DNA of 64,000 nt from Pseudomonas sp. B21-056 (lineage in GTDB: Bacteria; Pseudomonadota; Gammaproteobacteria; Pseudomonadales; Pseudomonadaceae), in the NCBI RefSeq assembly GCF_026016325.1, contig NZ_CP087203.1, positions 3,658,001 through 3,722,000 on the forward strand, given 5' to 3'. A program made the translations under genes and the position numbers. The notes beneath the pieces are model-generated. The model was not told where the DNA came from. It did not search any database and saw nothing but the letters and a program-made list of their open reading frames with translations. Positions within the stretch are counted from its first letter, which is position 1. The number at the start of each line of letters is the position of its first letter. Of the stretch, positions 1 through 9,908 are shown piece by piece.

Positions 1-2007
1 TTGCAGCGATGTCTTGTACCCCAGCACCGGCAACTCCCAACGCAAGAAGGCATCGGCGACGGTGTAGCTGCTGAGCCAGAAGTCGTTGGCGTTGTTGGCG
101 GCACGCTCGCCGACGTAACGAGCGCCACCACCAGCATGCCAGGCGCCGAATTCGGCGGGTACGTTCAGGTGGTGGGACAGGTACAGGCTGGCGGTGTGCT
201 TGGGCGCGTCCGACAGGCGATGGCCTTCGTTCTTGGGATCATCGAGTATTTCTGTATGGGTGTAGGCGTAGGTGCCGATCAGGTCCCAGCGCTCGGCCAG
301 ACGTCCGGTGACGTCGAGCTCCAGGCCTTGGGAGCCGACTTTGCCGGCGGCTTCTGCAATGGTTTTCCCACCGACTATGGTGTTGGTCACCACATTCTTT
401 TTTTCGATATCGAACAAGGCGAGATTGATATTCAGCCCAGGCAAGGGATCATATTTGGCACCGACTTCGTAACTACGCCCTTCCTCCGGCTTGAAAGTGC
501 TGAGGTTGTCATCGACGGTATCGTTGGGTTTGAACGAACGGCTGTAATTTCCGTACAGCGACAAGGTTTCATCGGCTTTGTAGACCAGCCCCAAAAACGG
601 AACAAAGGCATCGCCGTTATCGTCGCGAACAGGCACCCGCTTGATCATGCCCGTTTCACTGAACTGGTCGTAATGCTGGTAGCGTCCGCCAAACACCAGA
701 ATCCAGCGATCATCCAGGTGCCAGTTGTCCTTCAGGTAAACAGAACTGGAGGTCAGTTTGTTACTCAGGTTGCTTTGAGCAGCATTTATTTTGCTTGGCT
801 CTGCCAGACCACCATAAACCGGCGCGGTGATATCGAACCCTTCTTGTGCAGTGCCACGGTAGGTCTTGCCACGGTATTGATCGGACACCTGATTATCGAC
901 ACCGATCAGCAGATCATGGCGATGACCGAATAGCTCCTGCTTACCAATGAAATCCCAACTGGCGTAACGCGTTTCATCGTCGTAATGCGCACCATTGGCG
1001 GCACGCTGAAACTTACCGGCATTTGACAGGCTCGGCTGCGCAATCGAAAGACTGTACCGATCATTGTTCCAGCCATAAGTCACGCGAGTCTTCCACGCCT
1101 CACTCAACTCATACTCGAAACGCGCCGTCGCCGTCTCGCGAATCCCTACGCTCTTGGCCCAGGGCTCGTCGAGGCGCTTGTCATAATCGATGTCGGCCGG
1201 ATGCCCGTTGGTGAACACCGTGCCACGGTCGAACGGGTTGGAATATTCGTTGTATTCGTAGCTCAGGTTCAAGGACGCGCGTTCACCTGTCCAAGCCAGG
1301 GATGGGGCAACCAGTGTGCTTTCATTGACCCCATAGTTACGCCAGTAATCTTCGTGCTTGCGCTCGGCAATCAACCGATACGCCAGCCCGGTATCCCCCA
1401 GCGGTCCGGTGGTGTCCACAGCCATCGTGCCGCCGCCTTCGCTGTAGGCCGAGCCGCTCAACGTAGTGCTTTGGGTGTATTCAGGCTTTTTGCTGATGAC
1501 GTTGATCAGGCCGCCAGGCTCCAGCGCGCCGTACAGCATCGAGGCCGGGCCCTTGAGCACTTCGACCCGCTCGGTGGTGGCGCTGAAGTTGTGCCCCAGG
1601 TTCGAGCGCACGCCGTCGCGCAGGATCGAGCCGTCGTCGTTGGTGCCGAAGCCGCGCTTGATCAGCGAGTCCCGCGAACCGCCCAGGGTATTGCCCTGGC
1701 TGACGCCGCTGACGAACTTCATCGCATCGCCCAGCGAGCGTACCTGATAGTCGTCCAGCGTCTGCTGGGTCACAACATTGATCGATTGCGCCTCTTCCTT
1801 GATCGGTACATCGCTTTTGCTCGCCGTGCTGGCTTGCGACGCCATATAGCCTTCGTCCTGAGTGATGCGGCTGCCCTGGATGTCCGTGGTGGGCAGTTCG
1901 AGTACGTCCTGGGCCCACAGGGGGCTTGCGATGAAACAGCAAGACAACGTCGGCAATACACACTTGATGAAGACGTTGCGATTAGCGGGAGGGGTGGAAC
2001 GATTCAA
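1..2007 (-). CDS. TonB-dependent siderophore receptor (C-terminus cut by window edge)
   Basis: Outer-membrane beta-barrel receptor that would import a ferric siderophore using TonB energy. The minus frame stays open from 2007 to base 1 (669 codons). After a signal peptide ending near SPLWAQ, the mature N-terminus runs into a plug domain (EEAQSINVVTQQTLDDYQ). The barrel end carries typical late-strand text such as RLSDAPKHTASLYLS and GGGARYVGER. By family length only the last ~40-50 residues should lie outside the window. There is no N-terminal STN signalling domain, so it is probably a plain transporter and not a FecA-type transducer. The first in-frame start after an upstream stop is TTG at 2007 (CTG at 2025 is the only other option). 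Iron control is suggested by a Fur-like site just upstream. The siderophore cannot be read from sequence. Confidence 0.9.
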   Translation of the reverse strand, partial: MNRSTPPANRNVFIKCVLPTLSCCFIASPLWAQDVLELPTTDIQGSRITQDEGYMASQASTASKSDVPIKEEAQSINVVTQQTLDDYQVRSLGDAMKFVSGVSQGNTLGGSRDSLIKRGFGTNDDGSILRDGVRSNLGHNFSATTERVEVLKGPASMLYGALEPGGLINVISKKPEYTQSTTLSGSAYSEGGGTMAVDTTGPLGDTGLAYRLIAERKHEDYWRNYGVNESTLVAPSLAWTGERASLNLSYEYNEYSNPFDRGTVFTNGHPADIDYDKRLDEPWAKSVGIRETATARFEYELSEAWKTRVTYGWNNDRYSLSIAQPSLSNAGKFQRAANGAHYDDETRYASWDFIGKQELFGHRHDLLIGVDNQVSDQYRGKTYRGTAQEGFDITAPVYGGLAEPSKINAAQSNLSNKLTSSSVYLKDNWHLDDRWILVFGGRYQHYDQFSETGMIKRVPVRDDNGDAFVPFLGLVYKADETLSLYGNYSRSFKPNDTVDDNLSTFKPEEGRSYEVGAKYDPLPGLNINLALFDIEKKNVVTNTIVGGKTIAEAAGKVGSQGLELDVTGRLAERWDLIGTYAYTHTEILDDPKNEGHRLSDAPKHTASLYLSHHLNVPAEFGAWHAGGGARYVGERAANNANDFWLSSYTVADAFLRWELPVLGYKTSLQ

Positions 2008-2051
2008 GACGCAGCACTCACACAGGGGACGTTAATGCGAGCGAATATACT

Positions 2052-2070
2052 TTGAGAATGATTCCCAGTA
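2052..2070 (-). promoter_or_regulatory. Fur-box-like operator of the siderophore receptor
   Basis: On the minus strand the bases GGGAATCATTCTCA match much of the Fur consensus (GATAATCATTATC-like). The site lies about 45 bases upstream of the TTG start, where an iron-responsive repressor would block transcription. Assigned by eye. Confidence 0.55.
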
Positions 2071-2105
2071 AATCTTTTCCAGGACCTTATTGCCACGGCT
2101 AGCCC

Positions 2106-2195
2106 CTGTGGGAGCGAGCCTGCTCGCGATAGCGGTGTATCAGTCACAGACTGTCTGGAGGTGAGGCCCTCATCGCGAGCAGGCTCGCTCCCACA
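2106..2195. repeat. REPIN, family 1 (two inverted REP palindromes)
   Basis: Two inverted copies of a ~25-base palindromic REP (CTGTGGGAGCGAGCCTGCTC core, then CGCGATAGCGG) flank a short non-conserved loop. It lies between the divergent receptor and chemotaxis genes. Confidence 0.85.
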
Positions 2196-2311
2196 AGTCC
2201 TCTGTACACCAAACGAGCGAAGTAATATCAAAACGCCCTAAATCGCTAAAGCTTTGGTTCTCTCGGTCGAATGTATTCCATTGAGAGATTTTTTTGCCCA
2301 GGAGCTATGGC

Positions 2312-4108
2312 ATGCAGACGTTGAAGGCTTTGTACGAGTCCATCGAAACGCAGTTTTTCGATACGCTCACAAAAAAACTCTCGAGCCTTTTCCTGCTGGT
2401 CGCCGTCAGCGGGCTGCTGTACTGGGTGGCCCTCAGCGCCCGCGCCGACATAGTGTTGCAATTGCGCAACGCACAGTTGGATAGCGCCCTGCTGGGGCAG
2501 ATCGAGGGTCGGCTCGACAGCCTGACCCAGGCCCTGCTCTTCGGTGCCCTCCTGACGCTGTGCATGATCAGCTTCATGGTCTGGTACTTTCGCCACCTCA
2601 TCGTACGCCCCGTCACGGCCATGACCCGGGCACTGGAAGAAATCGCCAACGGCGAAGGCGATCTCTCCAGGGACCTGCCGTTGGTGACCCACGACGAAAT
2701 CCGCGTGCTGGCCGGCACCTGCAACCGGTTCCTGGCCAAGCAGCGGGAAATCATCAGCAACGTCCAGGCGCTCACCGTGCACATCGCCGTCGAATCGGCG
2801 CGCTCGCTGAAGAACATCAGCGACTCCAGCGACAGCGCCACCCACCAGGCACGCTTCGCCAGGGAAGTGATGGAGCAGAGCAACTCCGCCGTGGACCGCA
2901 TCGAAGAAGTCTCGCGCCAGACCCAGGGCATCTCCAGCACCACCGCGCAGAACCTGAGCATGGCCCGCGACTCCTATGCCGAATTGCTGGAAGTAACCGG
3001 CAACATCGGCGAGATCTCCGGCAGCCTCAGCGAGTTCGCCACCCTGGTGAGTGCGTTGAACCAGCGTTCCTCAAGCATCAAGTCCATCGTCGGGTTGATC
3101 CAGCAGATCTCTGCCCAGACCAACCTGCTGGCCCTCAACGCCGCCATCGAAGCCGCCCGTGCCGGCGAGAGCGGGCGGGGTTTCGCCGTGGTAGCCGACG
3201 AGGTGCGGACCCTGGCACAGAACGTCAGCCGGGCCACCGACGACATCTCGCGCAACATCGACGCCATGCTCGAAGAAGTCGGTTCCACCCATGAACAGAC
3301 CACCCAGATCAGCCACAGCGCCCGGGAAACCCAGAAAGTCGTGGAGCGCGCCTCCGGCCACTTCGAGAGCATGATCGTCGACTTCGAATCCACCCACGGC
3401 AAACTGGCCGACATTGCCGGGCACATCCAGCAGTTCGCCGATGCCAACACCGGCATCAACGAACGGGTCACCCGGATCCACGCCGACAGCCAGTCCATCG
3501 ACCAGCGCATGCAGCATTCGGCGACGGCCACCCGTGACCTGTCCGGTGTCGCTGAAAAAGTGCAGGCACTGTTGGGCCGGTTCGTGCTCGGCCACGGCAA
3601 GCTGGACGCCGCCATCACCCGCGCCAGCCAGTGCCGCGACACCCTCCAGGTACGCCTGGAAGCGCTGCACCGCGAAGGCCTCAACCTGTTCGAGCAGAAT
3701 TACCAGTTGGTCCCCGGCACCGATCCCAAGCAGTACATGACCGGCTACACCGAACGCTTTGCCCAGGTCTGCCAGGAAGCCTGCGACGCCCTCACCCGCA
3801 GCACGCCGGGTGGCAAGGTTTCGTTCATCGTCGACTCCAAGGGCTACTGCCCGGTGAACAACAGCTGGGTCTCGAAACCACCGACGGGGGATCGCGCCGT
3901 CGACCTGCCGGTGTGCCGCAACAAACGGATCTTCAACGACCCGATCGGCCTGCGCGCAGCCGGCAACGTCCAGCGCTTCCTGCTCCAGACCTACCTGCGC
4001 GATACCGGGGAAATCATGACCGAGATCGACGTGCCGTTCTTCTTCGACGGCCGTCATTGGGGCAACTTGCGGGTGGGGTTCGATGCGGCGGTGTTGTTGG
4101 CGGAGTGA
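2312..4108 (+). CDS. Methyl-accepting chemotaxis protein with C-terminal sensor-like domain
   Basis: Membrane chemoreceptor of 598 residues that would signal to CheA/CheW. TM1 is about residues 23-43 and TM2 about 75-93. The ~30-residue loop between them is too short for a periplasmic ligand domain. A HAMP segment ([20 protein letters not shown]) and the signalling hairpin tip ([20 protein letters not shown]) follow. The last ~120 residues form an extra cytoplasmic domain with conserved-looking text ([37 protein letters not shown]). Sensing may therefore be cytoplasmic. ATG 2312 is chosen over TTG 2294 because AGGAG at 2300-2304 sits seven bases before it. Monocistronic; ligand unknown. Confidence 0.9.
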   Translation: MQTLKALYESIETQFFDTLTKKLSSLFLLVAVSGLLYWVALSARADIVLQLRNAQLDSALLGQIEGRLDSLTQALLFGALLTLCMISFMVWYFRHLIVRPVTAMTRALEEIANGEGDLSRDLPLVTHDEIRVLAGTCNRFLAKQREIISNVQALTVHIAVESARSLKNISDSSDSATHQARFAREVMEQSNSAVDRIEEVSRQTQGISSTTAQNLSMARDSYAELLEVTGNIGEISGSLSEFATLVSALNQRSSSIKSIVGLIQQISAQTNLLALNAAIEAARAGESGRGFAVVADEVRTLAQNVSRATDDISRNIDAMLEEVGSTHEQTTQISHSARETQKVVERASGHFESMIVDFESTHGKLADIAGHIQQFADANTGINERVTRIHADSQSIDQRMQHSATATRDLSGVAEKVQALLGRFVLGHGKLDAAITRASQCRDTLQVRLEALHREGLNLFEQNYQLVPGTDPKQYMTGYTERFAQVCQEACDALTRSTPGGKVSFIVDSKGYCPVNNSWVSKPPTGDRAVDLPVCRNKRIFNDPIGLRAAGNVQRFLLQTYLRDTGEIMTEIDVPFFFDGRHWGNLRVGFDAAVLLAE

Positions 4109-4129
4109 GAGTGAGCCAGCAAGTAGCAT

Positions 4130-4219
4130 TGTGGGAGCGAGCTTGCTCGCGATAGCAATGGGTCAGTCAGCATCATGTTGTCTGACAAACCGTCATCGCG
4201 AGCAGGCTCGCTCCCACAG
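4130..4219. repeat. REPIN, family 1
   Basis: Inverted pair of family 1 REPs, one with the TTGCTCGC and one with the CCTGCTCGC variant. First of two REPINs stacked downstream of the chemoreceptor gene. Confidence 0.85.
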
Positions 4220-4263
4220 GGGGGCTGTGGCGTACCTGAATCTTGAGACCACCTAAAAACCAA

Positions 4264-4354
4264 TGTGGGAGCGAGCCTGCTCGCGATAGCGGTGGGTCTG
4301 TCGACATCTTCATCGACTGAGCCACCGCATTCGCGAGCAAGCTCGCTCCCACAG
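4264..4354. repeat. REPIN, family 1
   Basis: Second adjacent inverted REP pair, 44 bases after the previous one and just before the 3' end of the YbdD-like gene. With its neighbour it fills the gap at 4109-4371. Confidence 0.85.
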
Positions 4355-4371
4355 GGGGTATTACAAGGCCT

Positions 4372-4569
4372 TCAACAGCACTTCGGCCCACCCTTGCCAC
4401 CGTAACGGGCCTCCTGGCGTTCGCGGAAGAACGCCTCGTAGTCCATCAGCGGTTTGTCCGGGTGTTTGGTTTGCATGTGCTCGACGTAGTTGTCGTAGTC
4501 GGGCATGCCGACCATCAGGCGGGCGGCCTGACCGAGGTATTTACCGAGGCGACTCAAGTCATTGAACAT
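4372..4569 (-). CDS. YbdD/YjiX family small protein
   Basis: A 65-residue soluble protein of the YbdD/YjiX (DUF466) family, recognised by length, the text [19 protein letters not shown] and [15 protein letters not shown], and the Cys-Cys end. These proteins are almost always encoded directly after CstA/BtsT-type pyruvate or peptide transporters and are thought to be needed for transport. Here it follows cstA with a 16-base gap on the same strand, so the two are probably co-transcribed. Start ATG 4569. Confidence 0.9.
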   Translation of the reverse strand: MFNDLSRLGKYLGQAARLMVGMPDYDNYVEHMQTKHPDKPLMDYEAFFRERQEARYGGKGGPKCC

Positions 4570-4585
4570 CGTTGCAATCCTCGTT

Positions 4586-6646
4586 TCAGGCGTCCGGCAG
4601 GGCCTGGAATGGCGCTTCTTTATCCGTGCGCTCTTTCGTGCCCCAGGCGGCGACGCCGACCTTGAGCGCGTAGAACAGGATGCTCAGCACCACAAACAGG
4701 AACAGCGCCGTCAGCGTCGCATTGGTGTAGGCGTTGAACACCACGTGCTGCATCTGCTCGATGCTCTTGGCCGGGGCCAGGACCTGGCCGGCCGCCAGGG
4801 CCTCGTTGTATTTGCGCGCCAGGGCCAGGAAGCCGATCGCCGGGTTGGCGTCGAACAGCTTGATCAGGCCCGCCGTGGTGGTGCAGATCAGCAGCCAGGC
4901 CGCCGGCAGCAGCGTGACCCAGATGTAGCGCTGGCGCTTCATCTTGATCAGCACCACGGTGGCGAGCATCAGGGCGATACCGGCCAGCATCTGGTTGGAG
5001 ATGCCGAACAGCGGCCACAAGGTGTTGATGCCGCCCAGCGGATCGATCACGCCCTGGTACAGCAGGTAGCCCCACAGCGCCACGCAACCGGCGGTGGCGA
5101 TCAGGTTCGCGGTCCAGGATTCGGTGCGCTTGAGCGATGGCACGAACGAGCCCAGCAGGTCCTGCAGCATGAAGCGCCCGGCACGGGTGCCGGCGTCTAC
5201 CGCCGTGAGGATGAACAGCGCTTCGAACAGGATCGCGAAGTGGTACCAGAACGCCATGGTGTTCTCACCCGGCAGCACCGAGTGCAGGATCTGCGCGATA
5301 CCGACCGCCAGGGTCGGTGCACCGCCGGCACGGGCCAGGACGGTGGTTTCGCCGATGTCCCGGGCGACCGCCTGCAGCGCATCGGGGGTGATGGCAAAGC
5401 CCCAGCCGCTGATGGTCTGGGCCACGGCCACGACGTCACCGCCGACCACCGCCGCCGGGCTGTTCATGGCGAAGTACACGCCCGGCTCGATCACCGAAGC
5501 GGCGACCATCGCCATGATCGCCACGAAGGACTCCATCAGCATGCCGCCGTAGCCGATGTAGCGGGCGTTGGTTTCGTTATCCAGCAGCTTGGGCGTGGTG
5601 CCCGAGGAGATCAGCGCGTGGAAACCCGAGACCGCGCCGCAGGCGATGGTGATGAACAGGAACGGGAACAGCCCGCCCTTCCACACCGGGCCCATGCCGT
5701 TGGTGAACTGGGTCAGCGCCGGCATTTTCAGCTCGGGCATGGTGATCAGGATGCCGATCGCCAGGGCCACGATGGTGCCGATCTTGAGGAACGTCGACAG
5801 GTAGTCCCGCGGGGCGAGGATCAGCCACACCGGCAGCACCGCCGCGACGAAGCCGTAGCCGATCAGCATCCAGGTGATCTGGATCCCGGTGAAGCTGAAG
5901 GCCTTGGCCCAGACCGGGTCGGCGGCGATCTGCCCGCCCAGCCAGATCGAACCGAGCAGCAACAGCACACCGATCAGCGAGATTTCACCGATGCGGCCCG
6001 GGCGGATGTAGCGCATGTAGATGCCCATGAACATCGCGATCGGGATGGTCGCCATCACCGTGAAGATCCCCCACGGGCTCTCGGCCAGGGCCTTGACCAC
6101 GATCAGCGCCAGCACCGCGAGGATGATGATCATGATCAGGAAGCAGCCGAACAGCGCGATGGTGCCGGGAATGCGGCCCATTTCCTCACGGACCATGTCG
6201 CCCAGGGAACGGCCGTTGCGGCGGGTGGACAGGAACAGGATCATGAAGTCCTGCACGGCCCCGGCCAGCACCACGCCGGCGATCAGCCAGAGCGTGCCGG
6301 GCAGGTAGCCCATCTGCGCCGCCAGCACCGGCCCGACCAGCGGCCCCGCGCCGGCAATGGCGGCAAAGTGGTGACCGAAGAGGATGTGTTTATTGGTCGG
6401 GACGAAGTCCAGGCCATCGTTGTTGAGCACGGCGGGGGTGGCCCGGCGCGCATCGAGTTGCATCACGTTGTTGGCGATGAAGAGGCTGTAGTAGCGGTAG
6501 GCGACCAGGTAGATGGCCACGGCTGCGACGACGATCCAGAGGGCGTTGATGGGTTCGCCGCGGCGCAAGGCCACGACACTCAACGCACAGGCTCCCAGAA
6601 CAGCCACGGCAAACCAGGCGAGGTGTTTAACCAGACGGGTTGTCAT
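4586..6646 (-). CDS. cstA: Carbon starvation protein CstA (pyruvate/peptide transporter)
   Basis: Inner-membrane transporter of the CstA/BtsT family, 686 residues, close to the E. coli proteins (~700-716). Many hydrophobic segments are visible, with family-typical stretches ([20 protein letters not shown] near the N-terminus, then [17 protein letters not shown] and [11 protein letters not shown]). Family members take up pyruvate, and peptide uptake has also been proposed. Start ATG 6646 is chosen because AGGAG lies eight bases upstream; longer forms extend into the leader. It forms an operon with the downstream YbdD-like gene. It is divergent from a Cache histidine kinase and NarL-type regulator, which probably control it. 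Confidence 0.95.
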   Translation of the reverse strand: MTTRLVKHLAWFAVAVLGACALSVVALRRGEPINALWIVVAAVAIYLVAYRYYSLFIANNVMQLDARRATPAVLNNDGLDFVPTNKHILFGHHFAAIAGAGPLVGPVLAAQMGYLPGTLWLIAGVVLAGAVQDFMILFLSTRRNGRSLGDMVREEMGRIPGTIALFGCFLIMIIILAVLALIVVKALAESPWGIFTVMATIPIAMFMGIYMRYIRPGRIGEISLIGVLLLLGSIWLGGQIAADPVWAKAFSFTGIQITWMLIGYGFVAAVLPVWLILAPRDYLSTFLKIGTIVALAIGILITMPELKMPALTQFTNGMGPVWKGGLFPFLFITIACGAVSGFHALISSGTTPKLLDNETNARYIGYGGMLMESFVAIMAMVAASVIEPGVYFAMNSPAAVVGGDVVAVAQTISGWGFAITPDALQAVARDIGETTVLARAGGAPTLAVGIAQILHSVLPGENTMAFWYHFAILFEALFILTAVDAGTRAGRFMLQDLLGSFVPSLKRTESWTANLIATAGCVALWGYLLYQGVIDPLGGINTLWPLFGISNQMLAGIALMLATVVLIKMKRQRYIWVTLLPAAWLLICTTTAGLIKLFDANPAIGFLALARKYNEALAAGQVLAPAKSIEQMQHVVFNAYTNATLTALFLFVVLSILFYALKVGVAAWGTKERTDKEAPFQALPDA

Positions 6647-6753
6647 TGCGTGTCTCCTGCCGAGGTCCAGTGGACTGCGGCGATTGTTTTTATAGTGTGC
6701 CCCGGCTATTCGGAGCGGGTCCAATATCCCTGTACGTCGTCAATAAATAAATC

Positions 6754-6786
6754 CGTAGTACTACGTAGATGCACACTGCGTACTAC
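6754..6786. promoter_or_regulatory. Candidate operator upstream of cstA
   Basis: CGTAGTACTACG at 6754-6765 is a perfect 12-base palindrome overlapping a second one (CTACGTAG, 6761-6768). The heptamer GTACTAC recurs at 6758 and 6780, 22 bases (two helical turns) apart. The site lies ~110 bases upstream of cstA in the divergent region and could bind the neighbouring NarL-type regulator. Inference only. Confidence 0.35.
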
Positions 6787-6789
6787 CCC

Positions 6790-6882
6790 CTGTGGGAGCG
6801 AGCCTGCTCGCGATGGCATTGGCTCAGTCAACAACAATGTCGACTGACACACCGTCATCGCGAGCAGGCTCGCTCCCACAGG
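6790..6882. repeat. REPIN, family 1
   Basis: Inverted REP pair in the divergent region between cstA and the Cache histidine kinase, about 65 bases before the kinase start. With the candidate operator it accounts for the gap 6647-6946. Confidence 0.85.
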
Positions 6883-6946
6883 TTTTATGTTTGGCATATG
6901 ATGCCGACCATCCACCTCCCCCCGTCAGGCCCTGACAGGAGTACCG

Positions 6947-8308
6947 ATGCTGCTCAAACACAAAATCGTCGCCCTCGGGATCCTGCCCCTGGTCCTGGCG
7001 ATCGCCGTCATCTGTGCGCTGGTGATCTCGCTCAACCGCCAGTTGGGCGATCAACAGGCGCAACTGATCGAAGACAGCATCCTGGCCAGCAAGCGCGCCG
7101 AGCTGAAAAACTACGTCGAAATGGCGCAGAGCCTGATCGCTCCGCTGTACAACGGCGGCCTTGGCGACGAACGCGCGCAACAACAGGTGCTCGAAGAGCT
7201 GCGCAAGCTCAGCTTCGGCATCAACGGCTATTTCTTCGTCTATGACCGCCAGGGCCGCAGCCTGATGCACGCGCGCCAGTCGGAACTGGTGGGCAAATAC
7301 CTCTGGGACATGAAGGACCCCCACGGCCTGCCCGTCATCCAGGCCTTGATCAAGAGTGCCGAGACCGGCGAAGGCTTCCAGCGCTACGCCTGGAACAAAC
7401 CGTCCTCCGGCCAGGTGACCGAAAAACTGGCCTACGTGGTGATGCTGGATCGATGGGGCTGGATGCTCGGCACCGGGATCTACCTGGAAGATGTCGAGCG
7501 CGCCACGCAGCAGGCCCGCGATGAAGTGGCCCATGGCATCCACACCACCATGCAGGCCATTGCCGCCATCGCGCTGGTGGCGGTCCTGCTGGTCTTCGCC
7601 GGCGGCATGACCCTCAACGTGAGCGAACATCGCCTGGCCGACAAGAAACTGCAGCGGCTGAACCAGCGCATCGTCAGCTTGCAGGAGGAAGAACGCTCGC
7701 GAGTGTCCCGCGAACTGCACGACGGCATCAGCCAGTTGCTGGTATCGATAAAATTCCAGTTCGAGCTGGCCAGTCATGTGCTCGAAAACGGCCAGGAAAA
7801 CGGCCTGGGCATCCTGAAGAACGCGACGGATCGACTGGGTGAAGCCATCGGTGAAATCCGCAGCATCTCCCACGACCTGCGCTCTTCCCTGCTCGACACC
7901 CTGGGCCTGCCCGCCGCCATCGGCCAGCTCGCGGCCGAATTCGAACAGCGCAGCGGGCTCGATGTGTCCTACAGGACCAACGAATTCGATTGCCGGCTGG
8001 AGAACGGCGCCCCGGTCTCACTGTTCCGCATTGCCCAGGAAGCCCTGACCAATATCGAACGCCACGCCGGGGCGAAACGCGTCGCCATCACCTTGTTCGG
8101 CTCTGCTCAATCCTTGCGCCTGACGGTGGTGGACGACGGGATGGGCTTCAACGTCCCGCAGGTCGAACGTGGCCATGCCGGCATCGGCCTGCGTAACATC
8201 CGCGAACGGGTCGAGCATTTCGGCGGGCGCCTGGAACTGACGTCGACGCCGGGGCGCAGCGAACTGGACGTCCTGTTACCCATGGACCTGTCGACGACAG
8301 AAAGCTGA
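6947..8308 (+). CDS. Cache-domain sensor histidine kinase (NarL-partner type)
   Basis: Membrane sensor kinase of 453 residues. TM1 is about residues 8-28 and TM2 about 205-225. The periplasmic part between them has single-Cache features (NGYFFVYDRQGRSLMHARQSELVGK, read in part, and WGWMLGTGIYLED). The cytoplasmic part is a HisKA_3 dimerisation domain with the phospho-acceptor in SRELHDGISQLL, then an HATPase_c domain (AQEALTNIERHAGA, VVDDGMGFN, GIGLRNIRERV). Such Cache domains often bind small carboxylates. Its position beside cstA suggests it senses a carbon source imported by CstA. The next gene encodes the obvious partner, 31 bases downstream. Confidence 0.9.
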   Translation: MLLKHKIVALGILPLVLAIAVICALVISLNRQLGDQQAQLIEDSILASKRAELKNYVEMAQSLIAPLYNGGLGDERAQQQVLEELRKLSFGINGYFFVYDRQGRSLMHARQSELVGKYLWDMKDPHGLPVIQALIKSAETGEGFQRYAWNKPSSGQVTEKLAYVVMLDRWGWMLGTGIYLEDVERATQQARDEVAHGIHTTMQAIAAIALVAVLLVFAGGMTLNVSEHRLADKKLQRLNQRIVSLQEEERSRVSRELHDGISQLLVSIKFQFELASHVLENGQENGLGILKNATDRLGEAIGEIRSISHDLRSSLLDTLGLPAAIGQLAAEFEQRSGLDVSYRTNEFDCRLENGAPVSLFRIAQEALTNIERHAGAKRVAITLFGSAQSLRLTVVDDGMGFNVPQVERGHAGIGLRNIRERVEHFGGRLELTSTPGRSELDVLLPMDLSTTES

Positions 8309-8339
8309 TGCGCACTCCCTACACCAAGAGCACCTGCCG

Positions 8340-8972
8340 ATGAACCTGCCCCCTGCGATCCGCATCGCACTGGTTGACGATCACTCCCTGGTCCGCGATG
8401 GCATCCGGGCCTTGCTGTCCGTCATGCCCCAACTGGACGTGGTGGGCGAGGCCGAGAACGGCGCGCAGGCAATCGAGATGGTCGGGCGCTGCCAGCCGGA
8501 CCTGTTGCTGATGGACATCGGCCTCAAGGACATGAACGGCCTCGAGTTGACCCGGCTGCTGGGCAAGCAGTACCCCAGCCTCAAGATCCTGGTCCTGAGC
8601 ATGTACGACAATCATGAATACGTGAGCGAGTCGGTGCGCTCCGGTGCCAGCGGCTACGTGCTCAAGAACGCGCCCTCGCGGGAAATCATCGCCGCCATCG
8701 AAGCCATCATCAGCGGCGGCACTTTCTACAGCGCCGAGATCGCCCAGCGGCTCGCCACCGACCCCGGCACCGATGACGAACTGACACCCCGTGAGCGCCA
8801 GGTACTGCTCAAAATGGTCCAGGGGCTGAACAACAAGGAGATGGCCCGCGAGCTGGACATCAGCGTGCGCACCGTCGAGACCCACCGCCTGAGCATCCGC
8901 CGCAAGCTCAACATCGACAAACCCGCGGCCCTGGCGAAGTACGCGATCGACCACGGGATCATTTCGCGCTAG
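8340..8972 (+). CDS. NarL/FixJ-type response regulator
   Basis: Two-domain regulator of 210 residues. The receiver (residues ~8-125) has the acidic pair DD13-14 and the phospho-acceptor Asp59 in LLLMDIGLKDMNG. A LuxR-type helix-turn-helix occupies the C-terminus (LTPRERQVLLKMVQGLNNKE, then SVRTVETHRLSIRRKL). It directly follows the Cache kinase and should be its partner. cstA is the likeliest nearby target, from position alone. Confidence 0.92.
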   Translation: MNLPPAIRIALVDDHSLVRDGIRALLSVMPQLDVVGEAENGAQAIEMVGRCQPDLLLMDIGLKDMNGLELTRLLGKQYPSLKILVLSMYDNHEYVSESVRSGASGYVLKNAPSREIIAAIEAIISGGTFYSAEIAQRLATDPGTDDELTPRERQVLLKMVQGLNNKEMARELDISVRTVETHRLSIRRKLNIDKPAALAKYAIDHGIISR

Positions 8973-8981
8973 ACATCCTGT

Positions 8982-9848
8982 TCAACCCACGTAGTAACCC
9001 GGTTGCTCAAGATCATCCAGCAGACTCGGGCCGTTCGGTGTCCAGCCCAGCAAGGCACGGGTGTACGCGCTGGAGGCCGCCATGTCCGCACTGGCCATAT
9101 GAGCGAACCAGCCAAAATGCTCGCGCTCCCGGAACCCGACCGGCAAACCCAGGCCGCGACCGATGGCCTTGGCGATGGCCTGGAACGACACACTTTCATC
9201 GGCGACCGCGTGGTAGACGGCCTGAGTCACACCCTGCTCCAGCGCAAGCCGATAGACCCGGGCAGCATCCAGCCGATGGACGCCAGCCCAGCAATGATTG
9301 CCTTCACGGGGATAGGCCGATACACCCTTCTCCCGGGCCAGGCGGATCAGGATCGGAATGAACCCATGATCGCCGAGCCCGTGCACCGAAGGCGCAAGCC
9401 GCACCGTCGCGGCCCGCACGCCGCGCTCGATCAGCGCCCGCGCCGCCACTTCGGATTTGCGCGGCGAGGCTGGGCTGGCGACCTCAAGCTCACTCGCGCC
9501 CCGGGTCAACCCGAGCAGGCCGGCCGTCACCAGCAACGGGCGGTCCGAGCCTTCCAGCGCGCCACCCAGTGTTTCGATGACGCGACGGTCCTGCTCGGCA
9601 TTCTCGGCAAACCGCGAGAAGTCATGATTGAACGCGGTATGAATCACCGCATCCGCCGCACAGGCCGTCCTGTGCAAGATGTCGAGGTCTTCCAGCGTGG
9701 CGCGTACCACCTTGGCGCCGGTGGCGGCCAGCACGGCGGCCTTGTCATCGGAACGGGCCAACCCCGTGACCTGATGGCCGGCCTCGATCAGCTCCTGGAC
9801 CACCGCGGAACCGACCCAACCCGTGGCCCCGGTAACGAATACGTGCAT
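8982..9848 (-). CDS. NAD(P)-dependent epimerase/dehydratase-like SDR protein
   Basis: Cytoplasmic extended/atypical SDR protein of 288 residues. The N-terminal Rossmann motif is VTGATGWVGSAVVQEL, followed by GLARSDDKAAVLAATGA and DAVIHTAFNHD. The substrate is not predictable; similar proteins are annotated as NAD-dependent epimerases or oxidoreductases. ATG 9848 is preferred over the upstream in-frame TTG because AAGGAG lies seven bases before it. Its 3' end converges with the NarL regulator 9 bases away. It lies 60 bases downstream of the MFS gene on the same strand and may share its transcript. Confidence 0.88.
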   Translation of the reverse strand: MHVFVTGATGWVGSAVVQELIEAGHQVTGLARSDDKAAVLAATGAKVVRATLEDLDILHRTACAADAVIHTAFNHDFSRFAENAEQDRRVIETLGGALEGSDRPLLVTAGLLGLTRGASELEVASPASPRKSEVAARALIERGVRAATVRLAPSVHGLGDHGFIPILIRLAREKGVSAYPREGNHCWAGVHRLDAARVYRLALEQGVTQAVYHAVADESVSFQAIAKAIGRGLGLPVGFREREHFGWFAHMASADMAASSAYTRALLGWTPNGPSLLDDLEQPGYYVG

Positions 9849-9908
9849 GTTCAAACTCCTTTATCAGAACGGGTTTTCAGGACAATACGAAGCAAGTCCT
9901 GATTGAAC

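Noticed and set aside
1..2055. Long plus-strand frames over the siderophore receptor
   Set aside because: The minus strand gives a continuous TonB-dependent receptor with plug and barrel motifs; the plus frames give no recognisable protein.
4562..6847. A 761-codon plus-strand frame opposite cstA
   Set aside because: Its translation is His/Gln/Asp/Arg-rich low-complexity text of the kind produced by the complement of a membrane-protein gene.
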